From Opeltia flavorubescens (taxonomy: Eukaryota > Ascomycota > Lecanoromycetes > Teloschistales > Teloschistaceae), in NCBI GenBank assembly GCA_000442125.1, contig KE546969.1, positions 620,001-684,000 of the forward strand: 64,000 bases of DNA, given 5' to 3'. Every line of letters begins with the position of its first letter. The stretch's first letter is position 1. A program made the translations under genes and the position numbers. Under the pieces are notes generated by a model. It was not told the origin of the DNA, made no database searches, and was given only the letters and a program-made list of their open reading frames with translations. Positions 21,601-36,400 of this stretch are shown here, piece by piece.

Positions 21601-24600
21601 ATCTTCGGTATTTATTATATAACTTACTAATTAATCATCGCCGTTATTAAATAAAAATTAAAAAATAGAATTAATAATTATAGCGGCTATATAAAATAAA
21701 AAATATTCGAATATTATTTAAAAAAATTTACTTTATAGTATAAAACTAGAACTTTATAAGTATACTAAAAAACCTAAATATAATAAATCTAAAAAACTTA
21801 TTAATAATAACCAGGCCGATAATAAAAAAAATTAGATTATTTAATAAATTAAGTTAAAGGACTTTTATTATTTATTAAATTATATTAATAATATTTAATA
21901 ACTTAAAAAATAAAAAAATATCTAATTTTTATATAGATATAATATTTAAAAAATTTACTCGAGTATTTTATTTTATAGAATTTAAATATTTTAAAATATT
22001 TATAATATTATAAAACTTCTAAAATAAAACTAATAGAAAGTTTTATCTTTATTAAGCGTATACCGCCTTCTATATATAATATATAGAGGTATAGTAAAAT
22101 AGTAGTTTTTTTATAGATATTATAGATTTAAATAAAATAAAAACTTTAGTAAATATAGTTATAAGCCGGGATTAAAAAAATTATAAACTATTTAAATAAT
22201 AGTTATAATTATTATAAACTATATAATATCGTAAATATTTTTTAAAGTTAAAATTATTTAATATAAAAGTTAAATTAATTAATATTTTAATTATATTAAT
22301 AAATAATTAGTAGAAATATATTATCTTTTTACTAATAATACGCGAAATATTAATTACTTTTATATATTAACCAACTCTACTAATTATATTTAACTAATAA
22401 AAGGGCTAAATTTTATTTTAATCCTCCTTTATTTATTAATAAACTAGTTAAATTAGTTTAAAAATTATTTTAATTTTATTAAATAAAGGATCCTTCTTAT
22501 TTATACATAAAAAATTACGGATAAATTTAAATTACTGAGCCCGTAGTATTATAAACTCGTTTACCCTATATAAAAAAAAATTAATAAAATCTAGAAACTC
22601 GTATTAAAAAAAAGTTAAAATAATATAATTATTTTTTATAACCTTTATTTATATAAGAAATAAATCTATAAAATATTTTTTTACGAGTACAATTCTAATC
22701 AAAAGAAAAATAATAATAAAAAATTTAATAAAAACTTTATTATATAAAGATAAATATTTATAAATAAAGTATACTAATATATAATTACTAAAATTATAAA
22801 ACTATAAATATTTATAAACTAATACTCTATAATAAAATAGTTTATAATAATAATTTTATATAATACTGACCTTAAACTAATAATAATATAAATCGAAATT
22901 TTATAAAATAAATTTATTAATTAAAATAGGCCTAGTAAAAAAACCGGATAAAAAAAATAAAATAATTAATACGCGAAACTCGGAAACTAAATTAATATAA
23001 CTATAATAATAAATTTAAAACTAGTATATTATATATATTTTTATAATAGTCTGAAAATAATTATATAAAGCTAGAAAAAGAATAAACTAGCTTAAAAAAA
23101 TTTTATATCTAAATTTTAAAAGTTTTTTTTTATTATAAATATAACGCGGACGGTATATATTAAAATATTTAGTGTATTTTTATATAATATATAATTAAAT
23201 TATTATTTAAATATATTCTATACATTTAAAAAGAATATTAGAGGTATAATTTTAGTAAAACTCTAAAATATTTTATTTAATTTAAAGGAGGAAAAATAAA
23301 TTAAACTTCTAGAATTTAAATATTTAAATAATATCTATAAATCGCCTTTAATTATAGATTATAAAAAATATTATAATTATTATTATAAAACTAAAGTATT
23401 TAATAATCTCTTTAACCTATTAACCGTTCTAGATTTTAAAGACGATTTATATATAGTTAACGATATTATAAAAAAAAACGACTAAATTCTAACCTAATAG
23501 TAAAAAATTAAGATAGAAACTATATATAATTTATTTAAAAACTTTTTTATTTAATTTTATATTAAGAAGATCTATAGTCCTAAAAATAATCTAAAAGTTA
23601 AAAAATTTAATTACTTAATAAATAAATAGTAAAAAAGATAGAAATATTATAATCTATATAATAGCGCTATATAAAGCGTATATTCTATATTAAATAAATA
23701 TATTATTTTATTATCCCTTATAAGTCGTTTATTCTAATATAATATTATTTTAATAATTTAAAATTATTAAAAAGAAAACTATTATATTAATTAGTAGCGA
23801 AATATTTATAAAAAATACTACCGCGATTTTTAAAAAATTTAAAAGGTTAAATAGGTTTTAATATTTTATAAATATTATAAAAATTATTAATATAAGCTAT
23901 AACTTTTAAATTATTCGATAGCTGTATATTTTTAATCTTAAGTAATAGCTAAAAAAGAAAAGGTAATTTAAAAATAGAATTATTTATAGTAGCTATACGG
24001 GGCTTATAATAATATAGCGCTTTTTATATTATTATTTAAAAATTAATTTTAGTATATTAAATAAAAACTTTAAATTTAAAATAATTTAGGGAGTAGTAGA
24101 AAATATAAATATAAATTTATTAAAAAGTTCGGTATAAAATATACTAATATTTAAATTAATAAATAAACTAAAGCTATTATATTAAATAAAATTAAAAATA
24201 ATTTTAATAATAAAAAGAAGATTAAATAAAAAAAAATTAAAATATATAATATTATTTATAGAAATATATATTTAATAGCCTATAATTAATATAAAATATT
24301 TTTTAAATTTATCTATTTTAATAAATAGATATACTTATAAGTAGAACTAGTAATAATAGATTATAAATAATAATTATATATTTTTTATAGTTTTAAGTTT
24401 TAATAAAATATACTATTTATATACAGTTTATAAAAGTAGGTTATTCTATTAAAAAATATACTCGTCTGCTTTTCTTATAAATTTTTTTATAATTTATTTT
24501 TTTTAATAAAGTAACCTACAATAAAAAGCTTTAAAGGCGAAAGGATATTAAATATAATAGGGTTTAATAAACGTTAATATTAATAGTTTAAAATAATTTA

Positions 24601-26267
24601 ATAAATTTATCTAAAATAATTTACGATTATAGAAGTATATTATACTTTAATAAATAAAATATATTATTATAATATAATAAAAAAATCTATATATTTTAAT
24701 ATCTAATAGATTATAAATTAAATTATATAAATATTAAAAATCGCGAATACTTTTTTTATAATAAACTAGTAATAATTATATAAAGACTAATTAAATACCT
24801 ATATACATATTAAACTTAATATAAAAAAATACCGCGATAGATTTTATAGTATATATAATTTCTAGTTAATTTTTATATTAATTTATAAAGTAATAAAAGT
24901 ATTATAGAGTTTATAAAAAAATTTTAAAGGAGTTCTAATATAATATTCTAATCTTTCTAGAACTCCAGCCCTAATAAAGTTATATTATAGGGTAAATTAA
25001 CGAAAGATTAGAAAATAAAAGCTATAATATTATTTTATATAAGTCGGGAGTATTATTAATATTTAATATTATAAAGATAGAAATATATTTTAAAGTAATA
25101 AAAATGAAAGTTAAAAAACCGGTTAATTACTTTTTATATATATTTATAAAGTATATTAAACGCTTAATCTATTTAATTAATATAAAATAGTATTTAAAAA
25201 GCTAATAATATAAAAAAATAGTTTTAATATATTCTATAATCTAAAAATTAAAAGAAATATTTAATTAAATTATATCTTTAAAAATATATAAAATAATATT
25301 TATACTATAAAATAAAATAAATAATATTTAAATATATTAGATTTTACTTTATTTATTTCAAAGTATAAATATTATTTAGCCGGTTAGTTTTTCGATAGTA
25401 AATATATTAAAAATAAAATTTAAAAATTTCTTAATATTATTATAGCGAATAATAAATAAAAGCTATTTATTTTTTTTAATATTAATAAATAGTTAATTTA
25501 AATTAATTAAATTTTATATAATTTAAATAACTATAATAAATATAAAACGATAGATTTAAAGGTTAAAATATTATATATAGGCTTAAAATCGAGTATATAT
25601 ATAATTATATACTATAATATACTAGATATTCTTGAGTTTATAATCGGCTATAAATTATTTACTTTTTATCTTAATTATAGTCCTATACGGCTATATAATA
25701 ATAATAAAAAAACAATATATAATAAAATATATACCGTAAACTAATAATAAAATAAGTAGTAAATATTATTAAAAGATACAATAATTATTCTAGTTAATTA
25801 ATTAAATAATAAAATTTAATTAATATAATTTTATAGAGATTAAAAAGCCTATTCTATTTATATAATAATTAGTAATTTTAATTATATTATACGCCGTAGG
25901 TAAATTATATTTAATATAATATTATTAAGGTTTATTTTTATTATTAAAAAAATATAGCTAGAGATAAAAGCGAAAATATACTATTATATTATAAAAGCTA
26001 AATTTAAACGTAAGTATCTAGTATTAATACTATAGATTAAAAGAAAATTAACCTATATATATAGTATTAAAAGAAGTTGTAAAGGTAAAAGTTATATAAA
26101 AATATATTAATAAAAAAATTAGATAATATTTCCCGATTATAGAAGTAGTAATAGTAAATTATAAGAAATAAACTATAATCGCGGGGATTAAAAATAACCG
26201 CTAGTATTTTATATATATAATCCCGTTGAATAAATATAGCGATTTTATTAAATATTAATTAGAGCGG
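18620..26267. other. Long unassigned RIP-degraded stretch
   Basis: About 7.6 kb with stops in all frames and no recognised LTR, palindromic end or catalytic block. Part of 21.9-22.1 kb on the plus strand has a spacing that weakly recalls a zinc-finger block seen in some fungal retroelement proteins, but this is too weak to call. The right end (26268-26275, ATTTATAT) is the left flank of Gypsy-1, so this DNA continues at 33463. It may be one or more heavily decayed elements. Confidence 0.4.
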
Positions 26268-26275
26268 ATTTATAT

Positions 26276-26477
26276 TGTACAGTAGGTATATAGTAATAGT
26301 ATTATATTAAAGGTAAGAAATTATCTATCTATAGAATCTATAACTAAATGAATATAGGCGCTAAGAGGCGCTAAACCTAACTAGGTAAACTTATTTAAAA
26401 GGCCTCCTTCGGGCTATAGTAGCCGCTCAGCCCTACCTACCCTATTAGCCTTCTACCTATACGGTATAACCGTAATA
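26276..26477 (-). repeat. Gypsy-1 3' LTR (202 bp)
   Basis: It starts TGTACAGTAG on the plus strand and matches 33261-33462 along its length. The best-kept part is around GGCCTCCTTCGGGCTAT at about 26402. On the minus strand it is the downstream LTR. Confidence 0.93.
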
Positions 26478-26479
26478 GA

Positions 26480-28200
26480 TACCGGTAATAAATAAAGTTA
26501 TTAGCCCCTAATAGTAGGCTTTTCCTCGCCGATAAGCGGCTCTTTAGCTTATTCCTACTACTTAAAATTAGTATTAATATTATTAGCGGTTTTACTGTAG
26601 TTTAAAGCCGATTTTAAGTTAAAATAACGCTTATATTCTTCTACTAGCGTTTTAATATTATCTAGGCGGTATTCAGGTATTTATTAGTTATTTTTAGGCC
26701 TATAATTAACCTAATAAATAAGGTATTAAATAGNCCAGCCTCTATTTTTATAGATATAACGCTTATAGAGGATTCGTTCGATTTTAAATTTTTTATTATT
26801 ATTAATAACGACTAAAGGTATAAATATATAATAGCGTTAGTAAAAATTATTGTTAAGGTTAATAATAAGCTCTAGATATATTATAAATATTATATTATAA
26901 ATTTTTATAGTAGGTAGCAGCTTTAAATAATAAATTAATAGTTTTATACGTTTAATAATTTTAAACGGGCCTACTAGCTATTATTTAATTTTTTTAAAAA
27001 TAAGTCCTAGTATATTATAGTTTCGATATAAATATATTTTTATAAATTTATTAATTTTAAAATAGATTAGTTAATAATATATATTGTAGTATTTTTTTAT
27101 TTTTATTATAGTAAAGGTAATAGTATCTTTAATATTAATATATATAGGCCGGTATTCTTTTATAGCTATTAATACTATAATTTTTTATTTTATAAATATA
27201 TTTACGGGTTTAATAGCTTCCGGAGTAGTTAAATTATAGCGATAAGCTATTTATATTATAGCTAGAAAAACAGCTGGTTCTTTAATAGGTGCTGCGGCAG
27301 AGGTTTTAGAACCTAGCGCTTCTTCTAGCTAGATAGTTTACTTAGGATCTAGTAGATATAAAAGGTCTAGTACCTTATAAATTTTAAATCTGAATAATAT
27401 TTAGTTAAATACTTTAAATATAAAGCTATAGTTTATAAAGTTATTTAAAGCCGCTAATATTTATAAAAGAATAGTAAATTATAATTTAAAATCTTTTAAT
27501 ATAATAATAAAATAATATATAGTAATTTTAATAGTTTAATTAAATTATTTCAATATATTATTAATTTAAAAATACTAAATAGTAAAATATTATAAATCTA
27601 TCTTTAATATTTTAAATATTTAATACTATAATTAACCGATAAACTTTTTATCGCGATTTAAAATTACTACTTATAATACGCTTTAACTTAGTTTTATTAG
27701 CCTATTTAATAACTATTTAGCCTATTATTTACCGCCCTAGATAGTCTTTTTAAATATATAAGTAACTACCTTAATAAACTTATTTATTACTGATATATAA
27801 TAATTATATCTTTTATATAATTTTAGTAGAATAAGGATAAAATTAATAGTAAATATATAAAATATTTTTACCGGGTTAAATACTAGTTATAGGATTCTAT
27901 ATAAGTGGTAGTAAGGTATTTAATTAACTTAATACTATAAATAGTAGCGAATAAACTTATATAACTTTATTAATATATTATATATATAAAGGTCTTTTAT
28001 TAAATATTTATATATATATATATATAGCCGGGGTAGCCTATTTTATTATATACTAGCTGGAATACTTCTTTTTCTATATTCGTGGGTATTACTAGCCGCA
28101 GGCCTTGTTTATTATTATTAAAATAGAGCAGCTTATTAATAATATAATATAGTAGTTTAACGGTATTATTATCTAGTTTTAGATTAGCTTTAATAGATTT
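26480..28200 (-). mobile_element. Gypsy-1 integrase region fossil
   Basis: The minus strand shows the integrase core with its first acidic block near 27.87 kb and a following D-K-F-T-K-type segment. A later I-S-D-R-D-type block lies near 27.67 kb. A C-terminal tail of unknown role, relatively well kept and acidic, occupies 26.7-26.48 kb up to the LTR. The region is broken. Confidence 0.8.
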
Positions 28201-28349
28201 TTTAATTTTAGCCTAGCGGCCTTCTTTAATATACCTATTAATTAATCGTTAGCGGAATTTAGCTAATATTTCTATTAGGTTTACTAGGAAGTATTACACT
28301 TCGAAGATATCTATATCCAGTAATTTATCTATTTCTAAGCGGTATTTAC

Positions 28350-29800
28350 GGCTAGCGAGCTTTAATAATATATCTAAAATAGTATTTATTACGCCGGGTT
28401 TATAGCGGACGTCTAATCTAAATTATTAAAGATATTCGGAGGCTTATATTAAACGAAGATTAAACTTTTTAATAAATATTATATTTAGGCTGGTTTAGCG
28501 TGAAATACCTACTATAGTAGAGTAGTCTATATAGATAATAATAACGTATTTCACTATTTTAATTATATAAAGGATTTTTTTTATTATTTAAATAATATCT
28601 ATAACCTTTAATTCCGTCGGCTAATAGCGTATTTTAATATCTAATAATAGATAGTTAAAAAAAAGAATCGATTATTTTAATTTCTATTTAAATTTTTTAT
28701 TTATCTTTTAAATAGCTTCGTCGGTATTATAATAGATATAAGCGGCGAAATCGAATTTCTTACTAGTATCTAGATTAATATATAGTATTAAATTTTTATT
28801 AAAATAAACTAAAATCGATAATAAAAAAAAAAGCTTTTATAAATAATAGAACGCTTTAAACTCCTTAAATATTAGTATTATTAATAGACTCTAGGTAGTA
28901 GCTCTTTTATAAGCGTTGCCTTTAATAATAATATCGCGATTTATATAGGTTTTATACTCTTAAAATAGCTTAATAATCGTTATATAATTACTAATATACT
29001 ATTAAAAATACCCTATTAAATTAAAATATTTTTCTAATTATTAAAGCGTATATAGAAACGAAAGCTTTAAAATTACTTCTAGCTTATCTTTTACTATAGT
29101 AAACCTAAAGGCGTTAACCTTTTAGCCTAATAGGTATATAAAAATATAGCTAATAAACAATTTTATAAATAATAAATATAGGTTTATAATATTAAATATA
29201 CTAAATATTTAGTTAAAATACTCTATATATTCTTTAATAAAAAAAAAAAGATTATAATATTGTCGATATAAATTTTATAAAAGGAGTAAAACGGGCGTAA
29301 AATCCTATTTATTATTTATTATACGTATATTAGTAAATTATAATAGTCTATTACTAATATTTTAAACGTTTTTTACCTTTAATATAAGACTACTATTAGG
29401 CGATAATAATACTATTAATTAATCTACTATTAATAGAAGAAGCTTATAAAGTCTACTATAAAAAAAATTTTAGCGCTACGAATTTATATTAGAATTTCCG
29501 TTTATAGTAGAACTAGATAGATATATAGTATTATAATTTTATTAAATGCCCGAATATTAATAATAATACAGCCTTTAAGGCCCTAATTAGTATCTTTCTA
29601 TACTATAAAGTAGGAAAACGAAAATAGGGTAGTTACGGTAATCTATTCTATCCGGTTTTACTCGTAGAATTTATTAAAGGCTTTATTAATAATCTTTTTA
29701 TTACGAGTACTAATAGGATATATATAGGTTTACCCGGGCTTATAAATCTATTTCTAGTTTTCTACTAATAAAATATTTATATATTTTAACTCCGGTATAT
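28350..29800 (-). mobile_element. Gypsy-1 reverse transcriptase and RNase H fossil
   Basis: On the minus strand the start of the polymerase is clear at about 29.77-29.55 kb. The F-F-Y-Q-W-R-type region is near 29.43 kb and the catalytic block near 29.26 kb. The RNase H opening (D-x-S-K-x-F-G-F-A-A type) is at about 28.77 kb, and its end (Y-K-P-G followed by a D-A-L-S-R-L-type block) is at about 28.41-28.37 kb. This block order and wording are typical of a widespread ascomycete Ty3/Gypsy polyprotein family. The region is broken in many places. Confidence 0.87.
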
Positions 29801-32800
29801 TAATTATATTACTAGTATTTTATTATAGGCGTAGATAGCGTTTAATTAGGATAGCTAGAGTAGCTTATTTAGCTTAGATTCTAAAAATCGTTGTTTCTAT
29901 AGAATATATTATTTCTATTTGAACGTTAGTATTAATAAATAGTATAATAGTAGTATTTAAAGCTATAGTAGCTATTATAACGGCTGCTATATAGCGTTTA
30001 AAATTTTTTAAAAACTATCTAAGCTTTTATTTTAGTACTTTAATAGCTAGTTTATAGTTTTTAAAACTAATTTAATAGTATTTATTACTTTTATATTTTT
30101 AAAGAGTACCTAGTTAAATTTTTATAGATAGTTAGATAAAAAACGATAAATCGTTTTAAATATATATTTACTTTAATATATAATCTACTATATAGGTATA
30201 GCTTATAAAAGTATCCAGAGTTCTAGATTCGTATATAAGATTACAATCCTACGGAAAATTTAGTAGGTTTCGGTATAAACTAGCGACTTTAATAGCTTTA
30301 CTAGTATATAGCGGTACTATAATACGCTAAATATTATAGATAATAGCGCCTATTTTAGTACCTTTAGTATTAATAGTAATCAGTACTTTTATATTATTAT
30401 AAGAGCTAATTATTATTATATTAATAGATAAATATATATTAATACCTTTAAATTTTATAATATCGATATTAATAAGTATATTAACGCTCAAATCGTCTAT
30501 TAAATAAAATTCGCGTGTAATAATAGCAAGCTCTATCGCCTTTTTATTAAATATAAAGATTTTAATAATTATAAATTTAGTAGTATTATATCGCTTTTCG
30601 CTAATACTTTTAATAATTATAGGAGCTAGTATTTTCTAAATTATAGTATACGGCAGCTGTTCTAGTAGAAATTTTCGGTTAATTAGGTTTATTATATAGT
30701 TAATATTCTAGTAAAAGCTATAATTCTTTATATTAGGTTATAAGCGAATATCTATAATAATATAATAGTATCTTTAGAAGGTAAAGCTTACTATTAGTAT
30801 ATTCTTTATAGTCGAGTAAATTAATTAGGGTATTTATAATAGTAGCTGCTTAATAACCTGCGGTTTAATAACCTCTAGTATATTTTTAAATAGTTTAATT
30901 AGTTTTAAATAAGTTTACGCTAGTATTATTAGAATATTTAGCCTAATAATTAGTTCAACCGTGGTAATTATAGCTAGAAGTAGTTTTTTATTATAGCCAG
31001 CGTATAAATAACAATATAAAGCGTTATTTAACTTAAAAATTTCGTTGTATTTATTATATTAGTATATTTTTACAGGTTTAAATTCAGGTATTGTACGCTT
31101 TACTATATTAAAGTAAATTTCTACGATATTATTATACTAGTTAGGATTTTTAATAGTAGTATATAAAGTTTTATTCAGCTTTTTATCTATTACGTATTCN
31201 GTTTTAATAAAGTCCGTTAATTAATAAAATCCGTTTTTATAACTTTAGTACTATTCTATTCTATTATCTAGAATTTACTCGCTAGAAGCTTCCTATTAAA
31301 AATAGGCTCGCTAATTATTCAGCTAGCGGCTTTTATAAGAATTCCGGCTGTTATTATATTATTAATAACCGTAGTTTTATTAGTTTCCGATTTAATTCTA
31401 TTATAGCGGAGTATTAATTTTAAATAGAAACTATTAATAATTATTTTAGGTAGTACGCTAATTATTCTATATACTAGGCTCGCTCTTAATTAGCGGAGCT
31501 TATAGAACCGTAAAGAAATTCCGGTATTAGTATATAATAAAAAATATATTCGGCTAGTTTTTTTATATATAGTTCGGATATATAACTAGATATCTAGACG
31601 TATAAAAAAGGTTATTTTATAGCGGCTAGTATACTACTATTCCTTTATACTATTTACTTTTATTTTTTTATAGAAAGTTTAATTTTAATACTTTATAGTT
31701 TTTATTACTACTATAAATATTAAATTAATTATTTTTTTTATTTTATAGAAACTTATAAAAGGCTTTAATAGTAGTTATTACGGTTTTATTTAAAATTATT
31801 ATTTATAGCTAGGGGTTAAAATATTTAATATTAATTATTATTTAAGTACTTTTAATAAATATTATATAAACGTATTTTACTTTAATAATAATATTATTAA
31901 AATATTCTAAAAGATTCTTTTAAGCCCGTATATTATTAAGGGTATAACGTATCTCCTCTAGCTATACTAGTATAATAGACGGTATCTCGCTAAAGCAGTC
32001 TTTAAAAAATATATATTATAATTTAATATTTTTATTTAATCGTAAGGATTTACGGGTAAACTCGCTAATTATAATAGTATATTATATAACTACTTTATTT
32101 TATAAATAAAAGTTCAGATTATAATATATTAATAATATATTTATTATTTTATATTTAATTTTTATACGCTACGTAAAAGCGTATATATTATAATAAATAT
32201 TATACGATTTTATAGATTCTATAGGCTATTTATTACTATTTAATTAGAATAAACTAATATTATAAGCCTTCTATAGCGATTTAGTAATTATTAGTATAGC
32301 TACTAGGTTTACTAGTATAGTAATTAGTTAATTCTAGAAATTCTATATAAAAAATCCTAGTAGTTAAACTAGATAGGCGTCTATAAATAGTTAACTATCT
32401 AGCGGCGCTTACTACTATTATAGAGGAGGGTTATTATTACCTATAAGTCCGTCTGAGTTTTATAGTAGAGATATTCCTATTATTTTTAGCGATAGTATAG
32501 CGTTTTCTTCCGATTTTACTAAGCGGAATAGGCTGGATTTAGTACTAGAAGAAATATTATTTCGCTACTTAAATATATTAATAAATTCGGTAATATTAGT
32601 AAATTTATCGAGCCGTTATAAGTTTTCTAGCGAGCCTAAAAAATAAAAATAAAGGCCTAAACTATTCTAAATAAAATTCGTAGCTAGCTTTTAAATATAA
32701 GCTTAAAAGCTTTTATCTTTAAAAACTATAGTAGCGTTATTATAGAAATCGCTTATTATTTTAATAAAGATCTATAAATCCTCGCTCTAGTCCGTAGAGT

Positions 32801-33260
32801 AAATAGTAAAGGAATTTATACTAATTTAAATTACCCAGCTACTAGAAGATTTTTATATTAAGAAACGGTATAAGCCTGGATTTTTTCTATAAATATAGTC
32901 GATATAGGTTTTAAAAATTATTATAAAAGCCCGATTCTATTTTAAAAACTACTTAATATACTTTTAAAACTTTTTAATATAAAAAATAATCGTAATAAGA
33001 GCTAGTATAATAGTAAAATCGATTAGATCCTCTAAATTATTATAAAAGGTATCTAGAACTTCGCTAGAAGGACTAGAAGCTAGAGTATATTTTAATTAAC
33101 TTTATTAACCGAGTATTAATATAGAAGCGATAGTTTAATAAATAAAAAAGCGCTAAGCCTACCTAGAGAATCTAGTATTATATAATAGTTAATAGTATAT
33201 ATATATAGAAGTTAATAGTATTATATTTTATATAGGTTGCTTTTAATTACTACTATTTAT
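29800..33260 (-). mobile_element. Gypsy-1 gag and protease region fossil
   Basis: This is the 5' third of the element on the minus strand. The segment 31.8-33.25 kb recurs in inverted orientation in Gypsy-3. No zinc knuckle or protease triad could be pinned down with confidence. An ambiguous base lies at 31200. Confidence 0.6.
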
Positions 33261-33462
33261 TATATAGTAGATATATAATAATAGTATTATATTAAAGATA
33301 AGAAACTATTTATTTATAGAATCTATAACTAAATAAATATAGGCGCTAAAAGGCGCTAAACCCAACTAGGTAAACTTATTTAAAAGGCCTCCTTCGGGCT
33401 ATAATAACCGCTTAGCCCTACCTGCCCTATCAGCCTTCTGCCTATACGGTATGGCCGCAACA
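33261..33462 (-). repeat. Gypsy-1 5' LTR (202 bp)
   Basis: It matches 26276-26477. The least RIP-altered segment (about 33355-33462) keeps CCAACTAGG, TGCCCTAT and GGCCGCAACA. It ends GCAACA and is followed directly by ATTTATAT at 33463-33470. Confidence 0.93.
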
Positions 33463-36400
33463 ATTTATATTAGTATATAAAAATAGATTAAAAAGTAGCG
33501 ATAAAATAATATATTATCTATAAACGATTTATACGTTTATAAATAAAAGATTTTTATAAGGGACTATATATATATTAATATCTATTAATACTTTATACTA
33601 GATCTATTATATTAATTATATAAAGGGATAGTAATATATTATTTAAATTAATTAGGGCTATATTAAAAAAAAAATATAAGAATAAATATAAAAAAAAAAT
33701 AGGTTTTAATTACTAAAATATTAGGTTTATTATAGCTTAATATAAGATTTCGATAAATATTATAATTTTCTAGATTTAAAATTTTTAAAAAATTTAACGC
33801 TATAAATTAATAGATAAAAATAAAATAAAAAATATTTATTACATAAATAATACCTATATTAACGCTATTATTTAAAAAAATCTTTATTATTATATATTTT
33901 ATACGAGTAATAATAGATTTTATAATATTAATATAATATAGGATTTATAATAAAAAAATAATTAATTTTTTTAAATAATATATCTCGCGAATAGCTTATT
34001 TTATTTATTCTATTTTCTAGGAATATTATACTTATAATATAGTAATAAAAAGGTTTAATTTTTTAAAATTCCACGCGATAGTTTATTATTTAAATATAAT
34101 TTTTTTTTAATATTATAACGGGTTCTATATAGAATATAATAAAGTAGTAGATAAATATTATATTAGAATATTCTATAAAAGAATTAATAATAAAAGGTTT
34201 TTTAATTAATTTTTTTAATATAACTTTAAATAAATTAAACTATTTATAATAAGGAATTATCTTAAAAATTATACTATTAAATTCAAAACTAAAATTTTTA
34301 TAAATTAAAAAATAAAATTCGCTAGAGTATTAAAAGTAATAAATATAAATTATTCCTTATACTTACCTTTAATATCTTAAAAAGCTAGCTAGCTAAAATA
34401 ACTAGGTATTTAAAACTATAAAATATAATATTCTATCGTTTATATTTAATAAAAACATTAAATTTTAAATTTTATTAAAGCTCTAACGGTTTTTAGAAAA
34501 GAATACCGTTAGTAATATAAAAATCCCGAAATAAAATATAATTAAAATTAAACACGGGATTATAATTTTATTTAAATTAAAGGTTATATAATATTTATCT
34601 ATAGATTAATAATAATATAAAAATATAATAGTACGGATTTAAATAATATAAAGTATACGGTTTTAGAAAAAATTTAGTATTTATTTATTAATAATAGTAT
34701 TAGTAGTTAATAATAAAAAGTTTATATTTAATTATAACCTCCGCTGAGTAATAGGCTTAGTAATATAACCAGACCGAAAAAATAAAGTCTTTTTTAAAGG
34801 ATAAAGATAAGTAATTTTTAATTAATAATTATAGTTATTAATTAATATAAATATAATATATATAAAGACTACCTTTAATATAATAACGTTTTATTTAAAA
34901 TATATCGATTTTAAAAAAAAAAAAATTTTAAACAACTACTATAGTATATATAAAGTTAAAAAATAGTCTAAAAGTATTATAGAAATATTATAATCTTTAA
35001 ACTATAAATATTTCTACTCTATAAAAATAATCTAATATAGTATTTATATTATTAGCGTCGGTTTTTTAATTAATAAAGAAGGTAATAAAAAAAGTTTTTT
35101 ATACTTGAATAATATATACGATTTTTAGTTTTATAATTAGCTATATTATCTAAACTTTTTAAATAAATAAAATCGTATAGCGAATCTTTATATAAAGACG
35201 GCGTTAAAAGATTAAATTTATAAAAAAAAATATTTTTAGCCCTTTAAATAACTCCGCGTATCTAGCGAAAAATAATTATATAAGTTTAAAAGTAGTAGTA
35301 ATTTATTAATAATATATAGTTTAATAAATTATTATTTATATATTCTATATTTAATAAACTATCTATTATAATAAAAATTTAATAAAGTAATACCGTTTAG
35401 GTAGGAATTAAATAATATACTACTACTATTTTAAATATTTAATAAACTATCGCTACTATTATATAATTTTATAATATTTATTTATAAATTCCTAAATTAT
35501 ATTTAACCTATACTATATTTATTAAATATATAAGTAAGGTTTAAATAATAGTGCTCTAGATAATAAATAATAAACTTTAATTATTTTATCCCTCGGGCTT
35601 ATTTAAATTAAAGAATAAGCTATTTATATTATTAATTCTATACTAAATATTTTACTAGATAAGCGTTAAGCGATTTAAAAAAAGATAAAATAGCTCTACG
35701 GGCTCTAAGATATAATATACTTCTAGAGCTATTTAAGCTGCCTAAGCTAAACTTTAATTCTAGGGCTCGTTTTATAAACTTAGGATATTAATAATATTTT
35801 TATTAATAAATATAATAATAAGTTTATTTTAACTTTAAAAACTCGAAGAATATAAAAAGTAACTAGATATTTATAAACGACTAGGTATTAGAATTAATAA
35901 AAAGAAAAACGAAAAAAAAATAAAGGGGCTATTAAAAGGAGTATTAGCTATTAAATCGAAAAAATATATCGATAATAGAGGTATAAATAGTCTATTAATA
36001 TTAGTTTTAGTTTTAGTTAGCTATATTAATATTAAAGGTAATCGATTAAATAGTCAATAATTAGAGTTTTAATTATTAAATTTGTTAGAATTATATCTAG
36101 TAGTAATTAAAAGCTATTAAAATTTATTAATAGTTTAAAACTATTTTATAGTTTAATAAAAGTTTTTATTAATATATCGTATATAAAAATTTAGAGATAG
36201 ACTTTTCAAAAAATTTTTTTTGATAAAGTTTTTAAATTATTTATTTACTTTATATAAACGAAAAGGAACTTTAAATAATAAAGGCTTATATTACTTTAAT
36301 AGGCTTATTATAGCTAAGTTAGCTAGTTATTTTAAGGCTGGGAAAATAGATAATAAATATATAGAAGCTTTTTATCTAATAATATATAATATATAATAGT

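Larger units (their letters stand above)
26276..33462 (-). mobile_element. Gypsy-1: complete-length Ty3/Gypsy LTR retrotransposon fossil
   Basis: Two direct 202-bp LTRs bound a 7.19-kb element transcribed on the minus strand. Reading right to left, the order is gag (about 33.1-31.6 kb), a poorly seen protease zone, reverse transcriptase (about 29.8-28.9 kb, catalytic block near 29.26 kb), RNase H (about 28.8-28.35 kb), then integrase (about 28.2-26.8 kb, core at about 27.9-27.55 kb). Integrase after RNase H is the Ty3/Gypsy order. The flanks on both sides read ATTTATAT. It is structurally whole but dead, with dozens of breaks. Two ambiguous bases (26734, 31200) lie inside it. A partial inverted copy of the same family (Gypsy-3) lies at 40.4-42.1 kb. 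Confidence 0.92.

Noticed and set aside
21900-22100. C2H2-type zinc finger of a fungal retroelement protein
   Set aside because: Only the spacing is suggestive. The residues are too decayed to support a call.
28520-28560. Second reverse transcriptase catalytic block in Gypsy-1
   Set aside because: The spacing shows this lies in the RNase H C-terminal half. The real catalytic block is near 29.26 kb.
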